Part shown: in pieces, positions 24,578-32,544 of the stretch
Layout of the letters: the number at the start of each line of letters is the position of its first letter
Numbering within the stretch: position 1 is the stretch's first letter
Assembly (NCBI GenBank): GCA_013112575.1
Contig: JABFGG010000027.1
Coordinates: forward strand, 1 to 44,066
From: Chloroflexota bacterium
GTDB lineage: Bacteria > Chloroflexota > Anaerolineae > Anaerolineales > UBA11579
DNA length: 44,066 bases
Direction of reading: 5' to 3'
The notes under the pieces: generated by a model
What the model was told of the DNA's origin: nothing
Database searches by the model: none
The model's input: the letters and a program-made list of their open reading frames with translations, nothing else
Position numbers and translations under genes: made by a program

Positions 24578-25039
24578 CTATCCAGATGGTTCTCCAATTA
24601 TCTGCAACGGGGCACAAGTCCAAAGGTTTTTTCGAGAAAGAAGGAGTATGGCGTATGTCCCTTCTTTTTCGAGACCAAACGTGTGAACTTCTCCACCAAG
24701 TGCTTCATCCCATGTTTGATCTACCAATGGTTGCTGACGGACCCAGTCCGGGTATGGAGTGAGATCACCAGGTTCACTTTGTGCGTCAACCATATCTTGA
24801 AATGTATGACCATCAACGATACGATAAACATATAGAACCATCTCCTCCTCGGTCATGTCTTTGAAGAGAAATGAATGATCTCCTGGGGGCAAATCAGTCA
24901 GACCAGAAACAGCGCATCCATTGCCATTAAATGTGACCTCGATCATCTCTGGCTGGGACTTGTTTGCACTGCATCCAACTAATAGGAGGGTCAGCAATAT
25001 CCCCCATACCATTTGATGAGAAAGCTTGTGCAGGTTCAT
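24578..25039 (-). CDS. Small lipoprotein of unknown function
   Basis: 153 residues. A short basic start and hydrophobic stretch end in the lipobox LVGC (Cys about 23), followed by SANKSQPE, so it is probably anchored to the outer face of the membrane. The mature part has GNGCAVSGLTDLPPGDHSFLF and a TFQDMVDAQSEPGDL segment, features shared by small lipoproteins I associate with Chloroflexota, but no function is known. GGAG lies about 7 nt before the ATG. A terminator-like hairpin lies just upstream, so it needs its own promoter between 25040 and 25067 or readthrough. Confidence 0.7.
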   Translation of the reverse strand: MNLHKLSHQMVWGILLTLLLVGCSANKSQPEMIEVTFNGNGCAVSGLTDLPPGDHSFLFKDMTEEEMVLYVYRIVDGHTFQDMVDAQSEPGDLTPYPDWVRQQPLVDQTWDEALGGEVHTFGLEKEGTYAILLLSRKNLWTCAPLQIIGEPSG

Positions 25040-25066
25040 AATTCCGCTCCATTCATTCTTTGGTTG

Positions 25067-25102
25067 TTAAAAAAAGAACCCCGGCCATGATATTAGCCGG
25101 GG
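25067..25102 (-). terminator. Terminator-like hairpin upstream of the lipoprotein gene
   Basis: Arms CCCCGGC/GCCGGGG (25079-25085 with 25096-25102), followed on the reverse strand by TTCTTTTTTT. It sits 28 nt upstream of the lipoprotein start, where it would end reverse transcripts coming from the DUF885 gene or act as an attenuator. Confidence 0.7.
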
Positions 25103-25129
25103 AAAGTTGTTAGCAAGTTGGTGCCCCTC

Positions 25130-25169
25130 AACGATGTAATCTGTGATGTATTTCACAGATTACATCGTT
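25130..25169 (+). repeat. 17-bp perfect inverted repeat with T-rich tail
   Basis: Arms AACGATGTAATCTGTGA and its complement (25130-25146 with 25153-25169), loop TGTATT, followed by a T-rich stretch. It forms the left part of the direct repeat 25131-25201. Confidence 0.8.
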
Positions 25170-25201
25170 TTGATTTTTCCGTCAATAGAACAAAGAATCA
25201 G
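25131..25201. repeat. 71-bp direct repeat, copy A
   Basis: Aligns without gaps to 27499-27569. Fourteen consecutive bases (TTTCACAGATTACA) are identical, and 18 of 21 match in the block starting GTCAATAG. The two copies flank the DUF885 gene. Confidence 0.65.
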
Positions 25202-25331
25202 GGAGTGGCTAAAACAGAGTGGATAGACCCTCTTCTGAAAAGCAAAGCCCCTCGGGCGCTCTGCAAGATCGATCATTCACCAAAACAGTCTTGCCGCTCT
25301 TCGTCCGTCATACCGCTCTGCCAGTAGAGAG

Positions 25332-25351
25332 CAAGGGGCTTAAGCCCCTTG
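25332..25351. repeat. 20-bp perfect palindrome
   Basis: CAAGGGGCTTAAGCCCCTTG reads the same on both strands. It lies in the gene-free stretch between the lipoprotein and DUF885 genes. No function is evident. Confidence 0.6.
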
Positions 25352-25487
25352 TTTCACAATATAAGATCCCAGGCCAAGGAGCTAAGCGGTTCTATTCAGG
25401 TTGACAGAGCATGAAACCTGGGGAACACAAGAAGGCCATCTCCCCGCTTTTAGACACTCCCAAGAATCAGGAAGCAATAGGGCTGTC

Positions 25488-25574
25488 TATTTCCTGCCGG
25501 AAGCTTACACGATTAAGCGTTTGACAGGGTTGATGAGTTTGCCCGCGGTTTTGGAGGCAAGGGAAAGGCAGTAG
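25488..25574 (+). pseudogene. Decayed 3' end of an SNase/SGNH-type gene
   Basis: In frame it reads YFLPEAYTIKRLTGLMSLPA and then VLEAREROQ-like residues to TAG (the last codons read R-E-R-Q). It matches the end of the gene at 23210-24472 almost residue for residue; most nucleotide differences fall at third codon positions. No start or upstream part of the gene is present, so this is the remnant of a diverged paralogue whose body has been lost. Confidence 0.75.
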
Positions 25575-25576
25575 GC

Positions 25577-27400
25577 TCATTCTGCCTCTGCGATCCAATC
25601 CAAAATCAATTGCTCCAGAATGCTCAGGGGCACGCTCCCATTTTTAAGCACGATATTATGAAACTCGCGGATGTCAAAGGCATCTCCAAGCTCCGTTTCA
25701 GCCATGTTTCGTAAGCGCAGTATTTCGAGTTTTCCAACCATGTATGAAGGTGCCTGGGCGGGGTAAGCGATATAGCGTTCAACTTCCCAAGTTGCAAAAC
25801 CTTCATTGATGCCTGTATTCTCGATCATAAATTCAATGGCTTCATCATAGCTCCAGCCATAGGTGTGAATGCCCGTATCAACGATCATGCGGCAGGCACG
25901 TAAAGCTTCATATTGCAGCCGGCCTAAATTGCCATAGGGGTCGTCTGCATACCAGCCTAATTCGGCGGGTAAATACTCCGCATACAAAGCCCATCCTTCC
26001 GTGTAGGCATCAAAGATCATCACACTTCTAAATAAAGGGAGATCGGCTTCTTGCGCGAGAGCTATCTGGTAGTGATGTCCAGGAATACCCTCATGATAGG
26101 CTACCGAATGCATTTTGAAAATCGGTTCAGTTTTGTTTGTGCGGGCATAAAATTTCCCGGGGCGTGTTCCATCCAACGAACCCGGACTATAAAATGCGCC
26201 AACATCACCACCAATGACTTCTAAATTGGTTTGTGGTCGAAGGTCAAAATATGCGTCGAGGTTTTCATCTGCGTGCTGCAAAATCAGTTCATACTTATCA
26301 ACAATATCTTGCCCTGTTAATGTGCCACTCTCGGTTATCACAAGCTGAAAGGCTTCTGGAATACCAATTCCTTCCTCATATCCTAGTTCAGAGAAATTTA
26401 TGCGCATTTCGGCTTGAATTCTGGCCAGTTCTTGTAAACCTAGTGCGTGAATTTCTTCTGCAGGGATATCGACGGTGTTAAAGTGATTTAACATATATTG
26501 GTAATAGTCTTCCCCTCCCTCAAATTGATAGACACTCAATGTGTCTCCAGCTAATTCCTCCAAACGCAGTAAGGTTGTGTCAAGGAGGGCAAAAGCGGGC
26601 ATAACTTGCTGCTCCAGTACTTCAAGAGCGGCATTCAGTAATTCATCTTCTTGAGATTGTGAGATGCCGTCCGCATTAGCGATTTCTTCTTGAAAATGCG
26701 TATAGAGTGGGGAACTATTTGGGGTGGCCCCAAGCATTTTATTTATTTCCGCCCGGCCTGCTTTTATAATGAATTGAGGAGGGATAATGCCAAGCTCTTC
26801 ACGGGAAGTGAGTTGCAATTGTAATTGGTCAAATTTTTCCGCAATTGCTGCCAGTCGTTCAATATAGAGCAAGGCATCCTCATAACTATTGAGTGGCAAT
26901 GTTTCTGTGAACAGGATGATCGTGGTCTGGGGGATACTGCGCCATGTGAAGTTGGTAACAGGATAGGCGTGGAGGTGATATTCATATCCCTCAATTGCAT
27001 CCTCTAGATACCATTTGAAAACTTGATAAGAAACCTGCTGCTCTGAGGTCATTTTTTCCAAGGGGTAGGTCAATAACCTGTCGAGTAATAATTGATGTAT
27101 TTCCCGCGTTTCAGATGGATAGTCCGGAGAGATATTTGTTAACAGCTCTAAGGAATCAAATTCGGCTTCCAATCCATATTCAATAATTGCCTCTGGATTG
27201 CGCACTAATATTAGCTTAAAGGCCTCTTTATAAAATTGCTCTATTGGAAGGCCTTCCAATCCCAAGACCAGATCATTTGTTATGGAAGTTGGTATTGTGT
27301 CAAACGGTGTGCTTAGGGTATTTGTTTCTACAGTACAAGCAGAAAATGATAGTGCAATTACCAAAAAAAGACAGAGGGTTTTCGCGTCCCTGCGCATCAT
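25577..27400 (-). CDS. DUF885-family putative metallopeptidase, lipoprotein
   Basis: 607 residues, full length for DUF885. The signal peptide ends in a lipobox (SFSAC, Cys about 21), so it is probably surface-anchored. The family signature is AYHEGIPGHHYQIALAQE (about 440), with the HExxPGHH pattern thought to bind zinc; the C-terminus has EGWALYAEYL and GFATWEVERYIAYPAQAPSY. Such proteins are regarded as secreted peptidases, but few have been tested. AGGAG precedes tandem ATGs at 27400 and 27397. The gene is AT-rich and lies between two 71-bp direct repeats, hinting that it entered as a unit. Confidence 0.9.
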   Translation of the reverse strand: MMRRDAKTLCLFLVIALSFSACTVETNTLSTPFDTIPTSITNDLVLGLEGLPIEQFYKEAFKLILVRNPEAIIEYGLEAEFDSLELLTNISPDYPSETREIHQLLLDRLLTYPLEKMTSEQQVSYQVFKWYLEDAIEGYEYHLHAYPVTNFTWRSIPQTTIILFTETLPLNSYEDALLYIERLAAIAEKFDQLQLQLTSREELGIIPPQFIIKAGRAEINKMLGATPNSSPLYTHFQEEIANADGISQSQEDELLNAALEVLEQQVMPAFALLDTTLLRLEELAGDTLSVYQFEGGEDYYQYMLNHFNTVDIPAEEIHALGLQELARIQAEMRINFSELGYEEGIGIPEAFQLVITESGTLTGQDIVDKYELILQHADENLDAYFDLRPQTNLEVIGGDVGAFYSPGSLDGTRPGKFYARTNKTEPIFKMHSVAYHEGIPGHHYQIALAQEADLPLFRSVMIFDAYTEGWALYAEYLPAELGWYADDPYGNLGRLQYEALRACRMIVDTGIHTYGWSYDEAIEFMIENTGINEGFATWEVERYIAYPAQAPSYMVGKLEILRLRNMAETELGDAFDIREFHNIVLKNGSVPLSILEQLILDWIAEAE

Positions 27401-27498
27401 GAAACTCCTAATATTTTATTTATGCTTTGTGCTACTAGCTAACCTGATCTAAAGCCTATAACAAGATGGGAAGGTGGTTAAAAAGTGCAAAACTGGCA

Positions 27499-27569
27499 AC
27501 GATTTTGTTAGTGACATGTTTCACAGATTACAGTATTGCTAATCTCAGGTCAATAGGGCAAAGAATTAG
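27499..27569. repeat. 71-bp direct repeat, copy B
   Basis: Gap-free match to 25131-25201, about 70 percent identical overall with two strongly conserved blocks. The hairpin of copy A is only partly kept here (GTGA...TCAC). Confidence 0.65.
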
Positions 27570-27678
27570 CGCGTTACCCAAGGATGAGTTTTGGGTGAGA
27601 CTCAAGCAACAATAGCATTTCGCTAATGTATACTTTTAATAGCAAATGGTTGAAAATGCTTTTGCGCTAATTATTGTT

Positions 27679-29445
27679 ATGAATACAAATAGATGGTTTT
27701 CTGGTGGGATATCTAAGTTGAATAAGTTCTGGGAAGCAAATTTCTTCTTCCAGAACATGTTTATTCCTTTAGCAGTATTGGCTTTGTATTTCTTTACATT
27801 GGCCCAGTTACTATCTTCCTCTCTCTTCCAGCCAATTGGCATCAATTACGTGTTTGCCAGCCGGTCGTGGCCGTATGTGCTGGGATTGGTGCTGGTCATC
27901 TTCCTGGTCTTTTTTGTGGTTAATAGGATTAGAGGTGGGGAGAGGCTGGTGTTTAAAAGATCGACTGAAAAGCTATCTGCTGGTGATTTGCTCCTCCTGC
28001 TCCTACCAATAACCCCCATCATTCAGTACGTAATCAACAATCAAGATATCCTGTCGCCCTTAGATTCGCTGGGTGTAGTTACCTTTTTTGTGCTTTTCTC
28101 GGGTATTTATGTGTTTGGCATGCCAGCGTTACTCAGTTGGCTTGGCTCAGTGAAAGTGTTGAGAACCTTGGGATTGGCTTTCGTATATACTGTCACCAGC
28201 ATGGTGTCCTTAGCACATAGCTTTGCCTGGCTTGGGGAAGGTAATTTAGTCATGCAGTGGATGTTTTTTGGTGGCGCCTTCCTTGTTGTTGGGATTTTAT
28301 ATAGCCTGAGCAACAAGAACATTTTGCGCTTCATCATTGTCGTAAATTTTGTGGCTGTCACTTCAACGCAGTTGTTTGCGGGCAATGAAGGAGCGGAGCG
28401 TGTTTCTGACGCAGGGAAGGAAAGCAGGTTATTGGCACTGGTTGAAGAAAGGCCTGCGACGACGCCCAATATTTATTTGCTGGTCTATGATGCTTACATA
28501 CCCAACGAAACCATGCTCGCCTATGGCATTGATAACAATGCCCAGGAAGAGTACCTGGATGGCTTGGGCTTTGTTCTATATCCACGCACATATACGGTCA
28601 CGCCATTTTCGATAGGGTCGATGAGCAGTGTGCTGAATGCGTCGACCGATGATTTTGGCAATATCAGAAGTGGTGTATCAGGAGATGGAATTATCCACCA
28701 CGCCTTACAGGGTATTGGTTATGAGACCTATGGTGTATTTGCCCACAACCATTTCTTCCGCGGGATCAATTCATCTTACGATTTTTCCTATCCCGGACGC
28801 AGCCCGATATCCGCCAATATCCTTGTAGGCGGTATTTTAGTGGGCGAATTCCGCTTCGATGATGAGTTTGCATTCCAGCCGCGGGAAGAGTTTCTGGAGA
28901 CGAAGCGTAGTATTTTAGAAAGTGTCCCGGAGAATCAAGTGTTTATGTATGCCCATTCAAATATACCGGGACACAGTCAAAATTCCGGAGCCTGCCGACC
29001 CGATGAGACCAATCTTTTTAAAGAACGGCTAGTTGATGCTAATCTTGAGATGCGGGAGGACCTGGAATTTACCATAGCAAATGACCCTGAGGCGATCATC
29101 ATCGTGGCCGGTGACCATGGCCCTTTCTTGACAAAAAACTGTATTGATACAGGGGAAAGCTATGATATTTCTGACATTTCACGCTTGGATATTCAGGACC
29201 GATATGGTAGTTTTTTGGCAATCCGCTGGCCTACGGGGAATTTCGAGGACTATGATGACATCAAGATACTACAGGATCTCTTCCCGGCCATCTTCGCTTA
29301 CCTCTATAATGACCCTGCCTTCCTGGAATTGAGAGTTGAGCCTGCTACCAATAATACTTATTACACCAGCGGGGTAAGCGTAGAAAACGGCATTATTCAA
29401 GGGGGCAGCGATGATGGTGAACCCCTTTATGAAATAGGGCAATAA
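27679..29445 (+). CDS. Membrane-anchored alkaline-phosphatase/sulfatase-fold protein
   Basis: 588 residues from ATG 27679 (an in-frame ATG at 27646 is also possible; neither has a clear ribosome site). About seven membrane helices fill the first 240 residues. The outer domain has NIYLLVYDAYIPNETMLAYG (metal-binding Asp), TPFSIGSMSSVLNAS where the nucleophile would lie, and VAGDHGPFL (Asp-His pair). Its plan and motif order match the protein at 1203-2765, so they are distant paralogues. Lipid- or glycan-modifying phosphoglycerol/phosphoethanolamine-type transferase activity is possible, but the substrate is unknown. The coding sequence is more AT-rich than that of its paralogue. Confidence 0.8.
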   Translation: MNTNRWFSGGISKLNKFWEANFFFQNMFIPLAVLALYFFTLAQLLSSSLFQPIGINYVFASRSWPYVLGLVLVIFLVFFVVNRIRGGERLVFKRSTEKLSAGDLLLLLLPITPIIQYVINNQDILSPLDSLGVVTFFVLFSGIYVFGMPALLSWLGSVKVLRTLGLAFVYTVTSMVSLAHSFAWLGEGNLVMQWMFFGGAFLVVGILYSLSNKNILRFIIVVNFVAVTSTQLFAGNEGAERVSDAGKESRLLALVEERPATTPNIYLLVYDAYIPNETMLAYGIDNNAQEEYLDGLGFVLYPRTYTVTPFSIGSMSSVLNASTDDFGNIRSGVSGDGIIHHALQGIGYETYGVFAHNHFFRGINSSYDFSYPGRSPISANILVGGILVGEFRFDDEFAFQPREEFLETKRSILESVPENQVFMYAHSNIPGHSQNSGACRPDETNLFKERLVDANLEMREDLEFTIANDPEAIIIVAGDHGPFLTKNCIDTGESYDISDISRLDIQDRYGSFLAIRWPTGNFEDYDDIKILQDLFPAIFAYLYNDPAFLELRVEPATNNTYYTSGVSVENGIIQGGSDDGEPLYEIGQ

Positions 29446-29501
29446 ACTGTTTGAGGAAAGGCGTAAGTGCCTTTGTGAGAGCAGTGAAGCAAGTGGGGGT
29501 T

Positions 29502-29531
29502 TGCAAGGGCGCAGCATGCTCCGCCCTTGCA
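29502..29531. repeat. Intergenic hairpin between convergent genes
   Basis: 10-bp arms TGCAAGGGCG/CGCCCTTGCA (29502-29511 with 29522-29531) with the loop CAGCATGCTC, which contains AGCATGCT. It lacks a T run. It lies between the sulfatase-fold and aldo/keto reductase stops and could help end transcription from both sides. Confidence 0.55.
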
Positions 29532-29580
29532 CCAAGTCTTATTGGAAAGTGGGTAGCCATCAAGTCCACAACGCCCACGT

Positions 29581-30573
29581 TTACGTTCTATCTAGAACAG
29601 TTTCAATTTCCGACATTTGATCTGATGTGAGTGGACCAAAATCCATGGCGCCAGCATTTTCCTGGACCTGTGCAACAGTCTTGAAGCCAGGGATTGGTAC
29701 TGTGCGATTACTGCGTCCCCATATCCAAGCAAGGGCACCCTGCGCCAAGCTGCGGCCTTCGCTGATGATAATCTCCCGAATGCTTTCGATCTTGTTTAAC
29801 CACTCCGGATTGGGATGGCCGTCGATCAAACCCTCAAACCATTCAGAATGTTTGCGGACATCATCGTCTGGGAAGCTGGATTGGGCGGTAAATTTGCCCG
29901 TTAAAACTCCCATGCCCAGAGGCCCGCGGTTGATGCTGGCCAGGTCGATCTCGTCACATAGTTCTAACATCTCCCCATCGCTATCAAAGATGTTCAATTG
30001 CTGCTGGACTACAGAGCAGTGCTCCCCTGAGGCAAAGGCCCTAACAGCGTCCGGTCTGTCGGTGCTCCAGCCATAACATCTGAGCTTGCCTTCCTTGACA
30101 AGCTCCTCAAGGATCACAGCAAGCTCTTGTGATGCTTCGATGCCATAATCCCATACGTGTAATTGATAAACATCGATATAGTCCGTCCCCAGGCGTTTCA
30201 GGCTCTTCTCGAGGTCTTCACGCAGATGCTGGGCAACCGGTGCTGTCTCTTGAGATTCTGGATATGAGACAACCTCTTTTGTATCCTCATTCACATCATG
30301 TCCAAACTTTGTGGCAATAACCACATTCTCGCGTCTACCCTCTAAGGCCTGGCCCAAAATGCGTTCGCTATGGCCGCAGCCATAGTTTGCTGCAGTATCA
30401 AAGAAATTCACACCCATGTCTAGAGCTGCATGGATGGCTCGGATGGATTCGGTATCATCGACTTCGCTCCAACCTGCCGGTGAACCTTCAAACGTCCAGG
30501 GACCGCCGATAGCCCAGCAGCCCATGCCAACAGCAGAGACCTCAATCCCCGAACGACCTAGAATTCGTTTCAT
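29581..30573 (-). CDS. Aldo/keto reductase
   Basis: 330 residues from ATG 30573, which has AAGGG about 9 nt upstream and begins with the usual MKRILGRSGIEVSAVGMGCW. The catalytic tetrad can be placed: Asp and Tyr in FFDTAANYGCGHSERILG, Lys in VIATKFGHDV, His in YQLHVWDYG. The C-terminal NADP-binding loop is VPIPGFKTVAQVQEN. It reduces aldehydes or ketones with NADPH; the physiological substrate is unknown. It appears to be transcribed alone, 97 nt after the YrdB-like gene. Confidence 0.93.
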   Translation of the reverse strand: MKRILGRSGIEVSAVGMGCWAIGGPWTFEGSPAGWSEVDDTESIRAIHAALDMGVNFFDTAANYGCGHSERILGQALEGRRENVVIATKFGHDVNEDTKEVVSYPESQETAPVAQHLREDLEKSLKRLGTDYIDVYQLHVWDYGIEASQELAVILEELVKEGKLRCYGWSTDRPDAVRAFASGEHCSVVQQQLNIFDSDGEMLELCDEIDLASINRGPLGMGVLTGKFTAQSSFPDDDVRKHSEWFEGLIDGHPNPEWLNKIESIREIIISEGRSLAQGALAWIWGRSNRTVPIPGFKTVAQVQENAGAMDFGPLTSDQMSEIETVLDRT

Positions 30574-30669
30574 TTGTTTTTTCCCTTTTGTGTAGTTTGT
30601 TTTCTGCTTATCTGGAATTATACAATTGGCGGCAATGTTTTTGCCCGAAGGCAAGAGCAGCTTCTTCTT

Positions 30670-31038
30670 TTACTGTTTGAGTAACCAAGTCACGCGATCG
30701 TAAGAGATGACATAATGGATCGCGACCGCGCTGCCCAGCACCCATGCCAATGAGGTATTACCCAAATCAAATAGTGCCCAGGTAGCCAGAGCAAAGAAAG
30801 CCAGTTCGAACACAAGGCGGATGATACCGGGGACAGGCACCGGGGCTTTGCCGGATCGGCTGGGATCATCTTTGACGGCAAAGGTGCCCCAGAGAATGGC
30901 TGCGAGGATGGGAATGCCCAGGGCGAGTAGATATTGCAGCACTCCGGCTGCATTATTCCAACCCCAAATGCCGAAGATGATAAGGGCAACTATCTCGAGG
31001 ATAAAGCGGACGGCCAGATTAATTGGGTTCGAGCCCAT
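30670..31038 (-). CDS. YrdB-family (DUF2568) membrane protein
   Basis: 122 residues, four membrane helices. FILEIVALIIFGIWGW and the central WGTFAVKDDPSR-type loop (basic/acidic loop between helices 2 and 3) are typical of DUF2568/YrdB. Function unknown. A perfect AAGGAGG lies 5 nt before the ATG. It is the last gene of the reverse-strand surface-glycan block, 19 nt after the UPF0104 gene. Confidence 0.85.
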   Translation of the reverse strand: MGSNPINLAVRFILEIVALIIFGIWGWNNAAGVLQYLLALGIPILAAILWGTFAVKDDPSRSGKAPVPVPGIIRLVFELAFFALATWALFDLGNTSLAWVLGSAVAIHYVISYDRVTWLLKQ

Positions 31039-31057
31039 GTTGTCCTCCTTTTTCTAA

Positions 31058-31999
31058 TTAGGTAGTTGGTGATGTTCTATCTCTTTGCGGTAATAGGAAT
31101 AGCACTGCTCCCACCAAACCAGCCAGCACATTGGCTACTACAAAGTGCATAAAGAAAGTGTTGAAGGCCACGGCTTCGGGGATGTTGAAACGCTGTAAAA
31201 GCAAAATGGCCGTACCCTCGCGGATACCAACCCCGCCGATAGTGATGGGCAGGATAGTGCTCAGGGTGATGATGGGGAAGAGCAGCACGGCTTCAAAGGG
31301 ATAGGCTTCGCCATAGGCAGTCATGATGATGGCGGCCTGCAAATAAAAGAGGATGAAGTAGAGCAACGAAAGCCCGGCGGTGCGTAGGGCCAGTTGGGGG
31401 GTGATGGTCTTTACGCTGGAAGCCAGGCGTTGCACTACGGCCAGGCGACCCAAGCCAAAGTAGTTGGCTGCCTCAAGCAGGGTGATGATGCGGTTAAGGA
31501 ATGCGACTACCAGGACATAGGCCAATATCAATATAAAGGCAATAAGCGGCTGCCCGAATAGCAGGACTAACCCCAGCAAGGAATACAAAGCAACCGTACC
31601 CAGATCAAGGACTTTGTCAAAGAGCACCAGACCGGCTAACTCAGTACGGTCTTTTTCGGAAGCGAAGGCCCCGCGGCTTAGTTCTCCGATAGCAAAAGGG
31701 GTGACTACGGCCAGGGATATGCCAATGTAAAAAGATCGCAGGGCGCTCCAGAAGGAGAATTTCGGCAGTTGCACCTGCGCTAAGATCTGCCATTTGCGGA
31801 TCTTGACGGCATCGGTGAGGGGTTTGATGAGGATGGCGAGGCCCAGATAGTGCAGATCGATGGTGAGGAAATAACCCAGGACGCGGTCTGGTTGCGCCAG
31901 CCAAAGGATATAGCCGACGGCCGAAACGGTCAGCAGAATTTTTAGCAGTGTTGATAAGGAAAAGCGCTTTTGGGTTTGGGCAGGTGCTGGCTCTGACAT
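31058..31999 (-). CDS. Flippase-like integral membrane protein (UPF0104 / LPG-synthase TM family)
   Basis: 313 residues, about eight membrane helices. Family features: KPLTDAVKIRKWQILAQ, FYIGISLAVVTPFAIGELSRG, and PITIGGVGIREGTAILLLQRF near the C-terminus (the GGxGxRE motif of this family). Members include the flippase part of MprF and uncharacterised proteins next to polysaccharide genes. Its place after a GT2 and an acyltransferase gene suggests a role in moving or supplying a lipid-linked sugar. The start at 31999 lies just after the preceding stop; an earlier ATG at 32032 overlaps that gene. Confidence 0.87.
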   Translation of the reverse strand: MSEPAPAQTQKRFSLSTLLKILLTVSAVGYILWLAQPDRVLGYFLTIDLHYLGLAILIKPLTDAVKIRKWQILAQVQLPKFSFWSALRSFYIGISLAVVTPFAIGELSRGAFASEKDRTELAGLVLFDKVLDLGTVALYSLLGLVLLFGQPLIAFILILAYVLVVAFLNRIITLLEAANYFGLGRLAVVQRLASSVKTITPQLALRTAGLSLLYFILFYLQAAIIMTAYGEAYPFEAVLLFPIITLSTILPITIGGVGIREGTAILLLQRFNIPEAVAFNTFFMHFVVANVLAGLVGAVLFLLPQRDRTSPTT

Positions 32000-32003
32000 C
32001 TTG

Positions 32004-32528
32004 CTATGCGTCTGAGCGCAGGCGCTGGACATTGGCCGGATTACCTACTGCAATGGCATCGGGGGGAATGTCTTTGGTGACCACGGCACCGGCACCGATA
32101 ACGGCATTGTCCCCAATGGTGACGCCGGGGAGTACGGTGACGCGGGCACCCAACCAGACATTATTGCCAATGAGGACTTCTTTTTCTTCGAAACCCTGTT
32201 GCTGGATGGGCACTTTAAGGTTATCCATCTGGTGGTTGGCAGAGTGGATGAGGCAATAAGGCCCTATGATGACATTGTCCCCGATCGTCACGCCACCGCG
32301 GGCATTTACCCAGGTGCCGTAATTAAGTCCACTACCGCGACCAATGTTCAAGCCCTTGGGGTATTCAATGGTGACGCGTTCGAGGATGCGGAAGGGACCA
32401 TGGCTCTCCCCAATGAACCAGCGCAGTATCAAATAGCGGATACCGATACCCAGGCCGCCGGGAATGCCGCTGAGACCGACAAAAAGCCAGCGCACCAGCT
32501 CCCAGCGTAGAAAAGCCCCAAGTTTCAT
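32004..32528 (-). CDS. Hexapeptide-repeat acyltransferase (WcaF/CatB-like)
   Basis: 174 residues from ATG 32528; a GTG at 32543 is an alternative. After an N-terminal amphipathic helix the left-handed beta-helix repeats are clear: LNIGRGSGLNYGTWVNARGG, VTIGDNVIIGPYCLIHSANH with the catalytic His, VLIGNNVWLGARVTVLPG and VTIGDNAVIGAGAVVTKD. Such trimeric enzymes transfer acetyl or other acyl groups to sugars of surface polysaccharides. It is sandwiched between a GT2 and a flippase-like gene with gaps of a few nucleotides. Confidence 0.92.
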   Translation of the reverse strand: MKLGAFLRWELVRWLFVGLSGIPGGLGIGIRYLILRWFIGESHGPFRILERVTIEYPKGLNIGRGSGLNYGTWVNARGGVTIGDNVIIGPYCLIHSANHQMDNLKVPIQQQGFEEKEVLIGNNVWLGARVTVLPGVTIGDNAVIGAGAVVTKDIPPDAIAVGNPANVQRLRSDA

Positions 32529-32544
32529 ACTGCCCGGATTCACT

